DNA of 49,017 nt from an uncultured Bacteroides sp. Its GTDB lineage: Bacteria > Bacteroidota > Bacteroidia > Bacteroidales > Bacteroidaceae. This document shows, piece by piece, positions 36,475-43,973 of the stretch (position 1 is its first letter; each line of letters starts with the position of its first letter). The stretch spans positions 1 to 49,017 of the forward strand of contig CASEYC010000119.1 of NCBI GenBank assembly GCA_949292025.1. Direction: 5' to 3'. Under the pieces are notes generated by a model. The model was given only the letters and a program-made list of their open reading frames with translations, was not told the origin of the DNA and searched no databases. The translations under genes were made by a program, and so were the position numbers.

Positions 36475-37650
36475 ATGAAGAGTAGATTAGTATTACTGGC
36501 ATGTTGCCTGGCGCTGCTGAGCAGTTGCGGAAACGGCAACAACGGTGAGGCGAAAGCACCCGAGTACGCAGTGATAGCGGCGCAGACCACCACTGCAAAC
36601 CTGACAAACAGCTACCCTGCCACCATCAAGGGCAAGCAGGATGTGGAAATCCGCCCGATGGTCAGCGGCTTCATCACGAAGCTGCATGTGGACGAAGGTT
36701 CCATCGTGAAGAAAGGACAGGTATTGTTCACCATCGACCAGGTGCAATACCGTGCAGCCGTGGAGACGGCCAAGGCCAGCGTGGCCACCGCGAAGGCAGC
36801 CCTGCAAACCCAGGAACTGACCACGCAGAACAACCGTGAACTGAACAAGCGCGGCATCGTCAGCGACTACCAACTGAGCACGTCCGAGAACCAACTGGCA
36901 CAAGCCAAGGCCGCACTGGCACAGGCCGAAGCCGCACTGGTGAACGCCGAGCGCAACCTGCAGTACACCGAGGTGACCAGCCCCAGCGACGGCATCGTGG
37001 GCGAAGTGCCCTACCGTATCGGCAGCCTGGTGAGCGCCTCGATGGCCACACCCCTGACCACCGTGGCCGACAACTCGGAAATGTTCGCCTACTTCTCCAT
37101 GACCGAACGCCAGTTGTTGCAGATGATCCGCGAGGGCGGTTCGTACAAGGAAATCCTGGCCAAGATGCCCAAAATCCGGCTGCAACTCATCGACGGCACC
37201 CTCTATGCGGACAGCGGCCGCGTGGAGACCATCAGCGGCGTCATCGACCCGACGACGGGCTCGGTGAGCATGCGCGCCCTCTTCCCCAACGCGCACAACG
37301 TGCTGCGCAGCAACTCCACGGGCAACGTGATCTTCCCCAACGTGCTGACGGACGTCATCCTCGTGCCGCAGTCGGCCACGACGGAAATCCAGGACAAGAA
37401 GTTCGTCTTTGTCGTGCAGGCGGACAACACGGTGAAGAACACCGAAATCCAGGTCTACACCCTGAATGACGGACAAAACTACTACGTGACGGGCGGACTG
37501 AAAGCCGGCGACAAGATTGTCATGGAAGGCGTGCAGTCCCTCAAGGACGGCCAGGCCATCACCCCCATCACGCCCGCCGAGAAGGAAGCTGCCTACAAGA
37601 AGGCCCTCGAAGACCAACGGAGCGGAAACATCCAGACTGCACTCCAATAA
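36475..37650 (+). CDS. RND efflux periplasmic adaptor (AcrA type)
   Basis: A 391-residue lipoprotein (lipobox LLSSC, C18). It has the membrane-fusion layout: a lipoyl half (VEIRPMVSGFITKLHVDEGSIVKKGQVLFTID, about 55-85), a long helical hairpin (about 90-160, with Ala/Gln-rich heptads), the second lipoyl half (YTEVTSPSDGIVGEVPYRIGSLVSA), beta-barrel and membrane-proximal domains. It links the inner-membrane pump to the outer-membrane channel. ATG 36475 was chosen for the signal peptide; the frame is open further upstream. It is the first gene of the operon, separated from the pump by 96 bp that contain a strong hairpin. Confidence 0.93.
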   Translation: MKSRLVLLACCLALLSSCGNGNNGEAKAPEYAVIAAQTTTANLTNSYPATIKGKQDVEIRPMVSGFITKLHVDEGSIVKKGQVLFTIDQVQYRAAVETAKASVATAKAALQTQELTTQNNRELNKRGIVSDYQLSTSENQLAQAKAALAQAEAALVNAERNLQYTEVTSPSDGIVGEVPYRIGSLVSASMATPLTTVADNSEMFAYFSMTERQLLQMIREGGSYKEILAKMPKIRLQLIDGTLYADSGRVETISGVIDPTTGSVSMRALFPNAHNVLRSNSTGNVIFPNVLTDVILVPQSATTEIQDKKFVFVVQADNTVKNTEIQVYTLNDGQNYYVTGGLKAGDKIVMEGVQSLKDGQAITPITPAEKEAAYKKALEDQRSGNIQTALQ

Positions 37651-37658
37651 CGTTTAAC

Positions 37659-37717
37659 GATTAGTGATTAGTGGTCAGCATTCTCACAGCCACAGGCTTC
37701 CGTGCTAATCACTAATC
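37659..37717. repeat. Hairpin between adaptor and pump genes (GATTAGTGATTAG repeats)
   Basis: GATTAGTGATTAG (37659-37671) and CTAATCACTAATC (37705-37717) are exact 13-bp reverse complements with a 33-base loop. A further ACTAATCACT copy follows at 37725-37734. It could lower or adjust expression of the pump relative to the adaptor, or simply be a dispersed repeat. Confidence 0.6.
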
Positions 37718-37746
37718 ACTAAGCACTAATCACTATAAATAGAAGT

Positions 37747-40700
37747 ATGAACTTATCCAGATTCATCAATCGTCCGGTACTGTCAACGGTGATTTCCATC
37801 CTGCTGGTCATCCTGGGCTTCATCGGCCTGGCCACGCTGCCTGTCACCCAGTACCCGGACATCGCGCCGCCTACCATCAGCGTGAGCGCGACCTATACGG
37901 GCGCCAACGCCCAGACCGTGCTGAATGCGGTCATCTCGCCGTTGGAAGACCAAATCAACGGTGTGGAAAACATGATGTACATGACGTCCGACGCCTCCAA
38001 CAACGGCTCGGCTTCCATCACCGTCTACTTCAACCAGGGCACCGACCCGGACATGGCGCAGGTGAACGTGCAGAACCGCGTGACCGCCGCCGAGGGCCTG
38101 CTGCCGCAGGAAGTGACGCAAATCGGCGTGACCACCCGCAAACGCCAGTCGTCCATGCTGATGATTTTCTCCATCTACGACATGGAGGACAAATACAACA
38201 TCGAGTTCATCGAGAACTACGCCAGCATCAACATCATCCCGGAAATCAAGCGTGTGGCCGGTGTGGGCGACGCCTTCGTGCTGGGTGCCGACTACTCCAT
38301 GCGTATCTGGCTGAAGCCGGACATCATGGCGCAATACGGCCTCATCCCGTCGGACATCAGCTCGGCTCTGGCCGAACAGAACATCGAGGCCGCCCCGGGA
38401 CAGTTCGGCGAACGCAGCGGACAGACCTTCCAGTACACCATCCGCTACCGCGGACGCCTGCAGTCGGCTGAGGAGTTCGAGAACATTGTCATCAAGTCCC
38501 TGGCAGACGGCCAGGTGCTGCGCCTGAAAGACGTGGCCGACCTTGAGCTGGGACGTAACACCTACGGCTTCGACAACACCATGAACGGCCACAAGGGCGT
38601 CAGCTGTATCGTCTACCAGATGGCCGGCACCAACGCCACCGCCACCATCCAGAACCTGGAGAAGGTGTTGGACGACATGCAGAAGTCCATGCCGGCCGGC
38701 CTGGGCGTGAACATCGCGCAGAGTGCCAACGACTTCCTGTTCGCCTCCATCCACGAGGTAATCAAGACGTTGATCGAGGCCTTCATCCTGGTGTTCATCG
38801 TGGTGTACATCTTCCTGCAGGACATGCGCTCCACGCTGATTCCCGCCATCGCCATCCCCGTGGCGTTGATTGCCACGTTCTTCGTGTTGAAGCTCATCGG
38901 CTTCAGCATCAACCTGCTGACGCTGTCGGCCATGGTGCTGGCCATCGCGATTGTGGTCGATGACGCTATAGTCGTCGTCGAGGGCGTCCATGCCAAGCTG
39001 GATCAGGGCTACAAGTCGGCCCGCTTGGCTGCCATCGACGCCATGCACGAACTGGGCGGCGCCCTGGTATCCATCACGCTGGTCATGATGTCCGTGTTCA
39101 TCCCCGTGAGCTTCATGGGCGGCACGGCCGGTACGTTCTACCAGCAGTTCGGTCTGACCATGGCCATCGCCATCTTCTTCTCCGCCGTCAACGCCTTGAC
39201 GCTGAGCCCCGCCCTGTGCGCCATCTTCCTGAAGCCGCACAACACGGAGGGACATGAGGACAACTCCACGCTGAAAGAGCGCATCGGCACCGCCACGAAG
39301 GAGGCACGCAAGATATGGATACAGCGTTACGCACAGGGCCTCGGCAAGTTCATGAAGCCGAAGCTGACCATCCTCTTCACGTGCGTCGCCATCCTGGGCA
39401 TGATTTTCGGCCTGTTCAGCTTCAGCGAACACCCGGTTCTCTGCCCCATCTTCATCGTCATCAGCGTATTGGCCGTGGCCGGCATGACGACAGACAAGTT
39501 CAAGCAGACATTCAACAACGACTATGAGAACCTGCTGGCCAAGTATAAGAAGCAGGTGCTGATGTTCATCCAGAAGAAGTGGCTCAGCGCCGGCATGGTG
39601 ATAGCCTCCATCGTCCTGCTGGTGGTGTTCATGCAGATTACCCCGACAGGCATGGTGCCCAATGAGGATACCGGTACCATCATGGGTGCCGTGACACTGC
39701 CCCCCGGCACGTCGCAGGAGCAGGCGCAGAAGACCTTGGCCCGCGTGGACAGCCTGATTGCCGCCGAGCCGGCCGTGCAGTCGCGCACGGTGATTTCGGG
39801 CTTCAGCTTCATCGGCGGACAAGGCCCCAGCTACGGTTCGGTCATCATCAAGCTGAAACCGTGGGAGGAACGCTCGACGATGCAGAACTCCAACATTGTC
39901 TATGCCACGCTGTTCATGCGCGCACAGAAGGTCATCAAGGAAGCTCAGGTATTGTTCTTCGCCCCGCCCATGATTCCGGGTTACTCCGTGTCTACGGACA
40001 TCGAGCTGAACATGCAGGACAAGACGGGCGGCAGCCTGGACCACTTCTATTCGGTGGTGAAAGACTACATGGCCGCCTTGCAGCAACGTCCTGAAATCAC
40101 ATCGGCCGCCACGAACTTCAACCCCAGCTTCCCGCAGTACCAATTGGACATCGACGCCGCCGCCTGTAAGCGTGCGGGCATCAAGCCGAACGACATCCTG
40201 AGCGTGATGCAGGGATACTACGGCGGCCTGTATGCCTCCAACTTCAACAGCTTCGGTAAGATGTACCGCGTCATGATTCAGGGTGAGCGCGACGCCACGA
40301 AGAACGTGGAATCGCTGGAAAGCATCAAGGTGCGCAACGACAAGGGCGAGATGGCTCCCGTCAGCCAGTTCGTGAAACTGACCAAGGTCTACGGCCCGGA
40401 TGTCATCAACCGCTTCAACCTGTACACGTCCATGAAGGTGATGGTGGCTCCCGCCACGGGCTACACTTCCGGCCAGGCTCTGCAAGCCATTGCCGAGGTG
40501 GCCGAACAGAACCTGCCTGCCGGCTTCGACTACGAGCTGGGCGGTATGGCGCGTGAGGAGGCCGAGACGAGCGGCAGCACCACGGGACTTATCTTCGTGC
40601 TCTGCTTCGTGTTCGTCTACCTGCTGCTGAGTGCCCAGTACGAGAGCTACATCCTGCCGCTGGCCGTATTGCTCTCCGTGCCGTTCGGTCTGATGGGCAG

Positions 40701-41181
40701 CTTCATCTTCGTCAACGGAGCCAGCCTCATCGGCGGCATGCCTGCCTTGCAGATGATCATAGGCACCATGTCCAACAACATCTACATGCAGATTGCCTTG
40801 ATCATGCTGATGGGTCTGTTGGCCAAGAACGCCATCCTGATTGTAGAGTTCGCCCTCGACCGCCGCAAGATGGGCATGAGCATCACGTGGGCCGCCGTCC
40901 TCGGCGCCGGCGCCCGTCTGCGTCCTATCCTGATGACGTCGTTGGCCATGGTTATCGGTCTGTTGCCGCTGATGTTTGCCAGCGGTGCCGGTGCCAACGG
41001 TTACCGCACGCTGGGCACGTCGGCCATCGGCGGCATGTTCATCGGCATGATCCTGCAGATTTTCATCGTGCCCGCCTTGTTCGTGGCCTTCCAATACCTG
41101 CAAGAGAAGTTCAAGCCGATGGAATGGGACGATGTGGACAACTCGGACGCTACGGCTGAGATTGAACAATACAGCAAATAA
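37747..41181 (+). CDS. RND (HAE1/AcrB-type) multidrug efflux permease with extended central region
   Basis: A 1144-residue proton-driven pump of the inner membrane. NLSRFINRPVLSTVISILLVILG is the family start, AIVVDDAIVVVEGVH carries the proton-relay Asp pair in TM4, and LLAKNAILIVEFA the relay Lys in TM10. It is about 75-100 residues longer than AcrB. The extra part (about residues 500-605, between TM6 and TM7) contains two added hydrophobic segments (LTILFTCVAILGMIFGLF and PIFIVISVLAVAGM) before the usual TM7 (KKWLSAGMVIASIVLLVVF). It pairs with the adaptor upstream and the TolC-type channel downstream. The substrate is not evident from sequence. Confidence 0.95.
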   Translation: MNLSRFINRPVLSTVISILLVILGFIGLATLPVTQYPDIAPPTISVSATYTGANAQTVLNAVISPLEDQINGVENMMYMTSDASNNGSASITVYFNQGTDPDMAQVNVQNRVTAAEGLLPQEVTQIGVTTRKRQSSMLMIFSIYDMEDKYNIEFIENYASINIIPEIKRVAGVGDAFVLGADYSMRIWLKPDIMAQYGLIPSDISSALAEQNIEAAPGQFGERSGQTFQYTIRYRGRLQSAEEFENIVIKSLADGQVLRLKDVADLELGRNTYGFDNTMNGHKGVSCIVYQMAGTNATATIQNLEKVLDDMQKSMPAGLGVNIAQSANDFLFASIHEVIKTLIEAFILVFIVVYIFLQDMRSTLIPAIAIPVALIATFFVLKLIGFSINLLTLSAMVLAIAIVVDDAIVVVEGVHAKLDQGYKSARLAAIDAMHELGGALVSITLVMMSVFIPVSFMGGTAGTFYQQFGLTMAIAIFFSAVNALTLSPALCAIFLKPHNTEGHEDNSTLKERIGTATKEARKIWIQRYAQGLGKFMKPKLTILFTCVAILGMIFGLFSFSEHPVLCPIFIVISVLAVAGMTTDKFKQTFNNDYENLLAKYKKQVLMFIQKKWLSAGMVIASIVLLVVFMQITPTGMVPNEDTGTIMGAVTLPPGTSQEQAQKTLARVDSLIAAEPAVQSRTVISGFSFIGGQGPSYGSVIIKLKPWEERSTMQNSNIVYATLFMRAQKVIKEAQVLFFAPPMIPGYSVSTDIELNMQDKTGGSLDHFYSVVKDYMAALQQRPEITSAATNFNPSFPQYQLDIDAAACKRAGIKPNDILSVMQGYYGGLYASNFNSFGKMYRVMIQGERDATKNVESLESIKVRNDKGEMAPVSQFVKLTKVYGPDVINRFNLYTSMKVMVAPATGYTSGQALQAIAEVAEQNLPAGFDYELGGMAREEAETSGSTTGLIFVLCFVFVYLLLSAQYESYILPLAVLLSVPFGLMGSFIFVNGASLIGGMPALQMIIGTMSNNIYMQIALIMLMGLLAKNAILIVEFALDRRKMGMSITWAAVLGAGARLRPILMTSLAMVIGLLPLMFASGAGANGYRTLGTSAIGGMFIGMILQIFIVPALFVAFQYLQEKFKPMEWDDVDNSDATAEIEQYSK

Positions 41182-41194
41182 ATAACTCGATGGA

Positions 41195-41222
41195 GAATGA
41201 AGAACCGCCATATTCTTCATTC
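41195..41222. repeat. GAATGAAGAA/TTCTTCATTC hairpin before the channel gene
   Basis: GAATGAAGAA (41195-41204) and TTCTTCATTC (41213-41222) are exact 10-bp reverse complements with an 8-base loop. Further TTCTTCATT copies follow up to the start codon. Related AT-rich tracts recur at 43530-43554 and 45309-45340. Confidence 0.55.
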
Positions 41223-41249
41223 TTCATTCCTAATTCTTCATTAAAGAGT

Positions 41250-42635
41250 ATGAAAGGAAAGATAATCACCCTGATGTGTGCCACCGCCCTGCTGAGCAGT
41301 TGCCACATCTATAAAGCATACGACAGGCCCGAGGACATCACGACCGATGGCCTGTACCGCGACACGGCCTTGGTGAACACCGCCGCGGCCAACGACACGG
41401 CCAGCTTCGGCAACGTGCCTTGGCGCGAAGTCTTCACCGACCCGCAACTGCAGGCCTATATCGAACAGGCCCTGACCACCAACGCCGACCTGCGCACGGC
41501 CCTGCTGAATGTGGAGTCGGCCAAGGCCGCCTTGATGTCAGCACGCCTGACCTACCTGCCCCAACTGGCCCTGAGCCCGCAAGGTACCCTGACCAACTGG
41601 AACAAAGGCGAAGTTACGGCGGCGACGTACAATATCCCGGTCAGTGCCAGTTGGCAGATTGACCTCTTCGGCCAGATTCTGAACCCGAAACGGGCTGCCC
41701 AGGTGTCGCTGAAACAGGCGAAGTTCAACCAGCAAGCCGTACAGACACAACTCATCGCCAGCACGGCCAACATCTACTACACCCTGTTGATGCTGGACCG
41801 CCAGCTGGAAATCACGGAAAACACGGCCGATGTGTTGAAAGACTATGTAGAAACGATGGAAGCCATGTACGAGTTCGGCAGCGTAAACAGCGCCGCCATC
41901 GAGCAGAGCCGCAGTGCCTACGCACAGGTAGTGGCTTCACTGTCCGACCTGCGCCAAAGCCTGACGGAGACGGAAAATGCCTTCTGTCTCATCCTGAACG
42001 AGCCTGCCCATGCCATTGAGCGCGGTACGCTGGAAGCCCAGGTCCTGCCCTCCGAGTTCTCGGTCGGCGTACCCCTCCAGTTGCTATCCAACCGCCCGGA
42101 CGTGAAGGCCGCCGAAATGTCCTTGGCCGCCTGCTACTATAACACGAACAGTGCCCGCGCCGCCTTCTATCCGCAAATCACGCTGAGTGGTACGGCCGGC
42201 TGGACCAACAACAGCGGCGCAGGCATCGTCAACCCCGGCAAATTGTTGGCCAACCTCATCGGCTCGCTGACGCAACCGCTGTTCTACCGCGGTGCGAATA
42301 TCGCCCGCCTGCGTCAAGCCAAGGCCCAGGAAGAGCAGGCCAAGATTGCCTTCCAGACCACCCTGCTGAATGCCGGCAACGAAGTGAGCAATGCCCTCGC
42401 CTTGTACCAGAACAACGAGGAAAAAGTTAAATCCCGCACCATGCAGGTAAATTCTGCCCGCAAAGCTGCGGAAGATACCAGAGAATTGTTTAACTTAGGC
42501 ACGTCAACCTACCTGGAGGTGCTGACAGCCCAACAAAGCTACCTGAGCGCACAGTTGTCCGAAGTCACGGACACGTTCGACCAGATGCAGGCTGTCATCA
42601 ACCTGTACCAGGCTCTGGGTGGAGGAAGAGAATAA
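41250..42635 (+). CDS. TolC/OprM-type outer-membrane efflux channel
   Basis: A 461-residue lipoprotein (lipobox LLSSC, C18) of the NodT/OprM family. The two tandem OEP repeats are visible (about 55-245 and 260-455), with the helical stretches TNADLRTALLNVESAKAAL and RPDVKAAEMSLAACYYNTNSARAAFYPQ and the strand pair around ISLSG/ITLSGTAGW. It forms the trimeric exit duct for the pump in this operon. The start at 41250 (MKGKIITLMC) follows from the signal peptide; upstream codons would read through a hairpin repeat. Confidence 0.94.
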   Translation: MKGKIITLMCATALLSSCHIYKAYDRPEDITTDGLYRDTALVNTAAANDTASFGNVPWREVFTDPQLQAYIEQALTTNADLRTALLNVESAKAALMSARLTYLPQLALSPQGTLTNWNKGEVTAATYNIPVSASWQIDLFGQILNPKRAAQVSLKQAKFNQQAVQTQLIASTANIYYTLLMLDRQLEITENTADVLKDYVETMEAMYEFGSVNSAAIEQSRSAYAQVVASLSDLRQSLTETENAFCLILNEPAHAIERGTLEAQVLPSEFSVGVPLQLLSNRPDVKAAEMSLAACYYNTNSARAAFYPQITLSGTAGWTNNSGAGIVNPGKLLANLIGSLTQPLFYRGANIARLRQAKAQEEQAKIAFQTTLLNAGNEVSNALALYQNNEEKVKSRTMQVNSARKAAEDTRELFNLGTSTYLEVLTAQQSYLSAQLSEVTDTFDQMQAVINLYQALGGGRE

Positions 42636-42652
42636 ACTAACATCTATATATC

Positions 42653-43420
42653 ATGATTAGTCCTTTAGCATACGTTGACCCTGCCGCAAAGCTCGGCAAG
42701 AACGTCACAGTACAACCTTTCGCCTACATTGAAGGCGATGTAGTAATCGGCAACGACTGCGTCATCATGGCAGGCGCGCACATCCTGAACGGCACGCGCA
42801 TGGGCCGCAAAAACACCGTGCACCACGGTGCCGTGCTGGCCAGTGTGCCGCAAGACTTCCACTATGAAGGCGAAGACAGCGTGCTCGTCATCGGCGATGA
42901 GAACGACATCCGCGAGAACGTGGTCGTGGCACGCGCCACGCACAAGGACGGAGGCACACGCATCGGAAACGGCAACTTCCTGATGGACGGCACGCACCTC
43001 TGCCACGACGTGCAAATTGGCAACAACTGCGTGCTGGGCATCCGCAGCATGGTGGCCGGCGAAAGCCGAGTGGACGACTGCACCATCCTGAGCAGCAACG
43101 TCATCGTGCAGCAGAATTGCCACATAGGCAGCTGGGTGCTCATCCAGTCGGGTTGCCGCATCTCCAAGGATGTGCCGCCCTACGTCATCATGGCGGGAAA
43201 CCCGGTGCAGTACCACGGCATCAACGCCGTCGTGCTGCAGCACAAGAACATGGTGGACGACCGCATCCTGCGCCACATCATGAACACCTACCGACTCATC
43301 TACCAAGGCAACTTCAGCCTGCAGGACGCCGTGCTGAAGATTGAGGACCAGATTCCCAAGAGCCCGGAGATTGAGAACATCGTGGAGTTCATCCGCAATT
43401 CGAAAGGCATCATCCGCTGA
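42653..43420 (+). CDS. lpxA: Acyl-ACP:UDP-N-acetylglucosamine O-acyltransferase (LpxA) homologue
   Basis: A 255-residue left-handed beta-helix enzyme. Hexapeptide repeats run from about 2 to 190 (for example VVIGNDCVIMAGAHI and ILSSNVIVQQNCHIGSWVLIQSG), followed by a C-terminal helical domain. LMDGTHLCHDVQIGNN contains the His that LpxA uses as base (H125-like, from the LMAxTHIAHDC motif), and VASVPQD-like VLASVPQDFHYEG fits LpxA. It adds the first acyl chain in lipid A synthesis. It starts 17 bp after the efflux channel gene, so it is probably part of that operon. Bacteroidetes usually have another lpxA next to lpxC-fabZ, so this may be a second copy. Confidence 0.88.
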   Translation: MISPLAYVDPAAKLGKNVTVQPFAYIEGDVVIGNDCVIMAGAHILNGTRMGRKNTVHHGAVLASVPQDFHYEGEDSVLVIGDENDIRENVVVARATHKDGGTRIGNGNFLMDGTHLCHDVQIGNNCVLGIRSMVAGESRVDDCTILSSNVIVQQNCHIGSWVLIQSGCRISKDVPPYVIMAGNPVQYHGINAVVLQHKNMVDDRILRHIMNTYRLIYQGNFSLQDAVLKIEDQIPKSPEIENIVEFIRNSKGIIR

Positions 43421-43450
43421 TAGCTGCGCTTTAAACGATGATGATTTTTA

Positions 43451-43522
43451 GGCGCGGATTGCGCGGAAGGACACGGATTTCATTTTATAGAAATCATCCG
43501 TGAAATCCGCGTAATCCGCGCC
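43451..43522. repeat. GGCGCGGATT...AATCCGCGCC palindromic repeat, copy A
   Basis: GGCGCGGATTGCGCGGAAGG opens a left arm that pairs with the right arm ending AATCCGCGTAATCCGCGCC at 43522, with ATCCGTGAAATCC as the inner part. It lies between the convergent lpxA and DUF5675 genes. A second copy is at 46315-46414. An AT-rich tail, CATTCTTAATTCTCAATTCT (43530-43549), follows. Confidence 0.75.
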
Positions 43523-43550
43523 AAACTTTACATTCTTAATTCTCAATTCT

Positions 43551-43973
43551 TCATTTAACCGTAATCCACACCCCCTCGCCCTCCGGCCTCTCCGCCAGCC
43601 GCCGCAGCAGGCGGTGCAGCCACAAGCGCGAGTCGTAGAGACGCTCCGGTTGCTTGGGCGGGCGGTAGCCCACGAGGATGCACCCGGCGGTGTCCTCCAC
43701 CGTGTTGCCCGCGTGGATGCGGATGCCCGCGAAGCCGGGCACATGCAAAAGCAAAGGGAGCCACTCTCTGTTAAATTGGGGCGAGCGGGTCACTGCCACA
43801 GCGTACCTCCCTTCGGGGATGGCCGTGCGGCCCGGTATCTTGCGCCCTTTGCCTCCGGAGCCGATGTCGCGCCAGGTGGGTTCGAGTGTGTTGCAGAAGG
43901 GGTCCCCCTCTATCGAGAGGGTGCCCAGGGTGAAGCGCTTGCGCTTGTCAGTTCTTTGTAAGGTCAATTCCAT
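43551..43973 (-). CDS. DUF5675 protein, L,D-transpeptidase-like cell-wall-active enzyme
   Basis: A 140-residue protein without signal peptide. It has the DUF5675 pattern: LGTLSIEGDPFCNTLEPTW, then RKIPGRTAIPEGRYAVAVTRSPQF and PLLLHVPGFAGIRIHAGN with H87, and EDTAGCILVGY with C98. The His and Cys in this order resemble the YkuD/L,D-transpeptidase active site, so it may cut or cross-link peptidoglycan peptides. Phage and mobile elements of Bacteroidales often carry it, sometimes in the place of an endolysin. It overlaps the end of the large VirE_N/DUF3987 gene by 26 bases (translational coupling) and is the last gene of the accessory cluster. Confidence 0.83.
   Translation of the reverse strand: MELTLQRTDKRKRFTLGTLSIEGDPFCNTLEPTWRDIGSGGKGRKIPGRTAIPEGRYAVAVTRSPQFNREWLPLLLHVPGFAGIRIHAGNTVEDTAGCILVGYRPPKQPERLYDSRLWLHRLLRRLAERPEGEGVWITVK

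Noticed and set aside
37783-41220. Open frame of 1145 codons on the minus strand opposite the RND pump
   Set aside because: It mirrors the pump frame, is extremely His/Asp/Gln-rich and lacks any known domain. It is a by-product of GC-rich codons.
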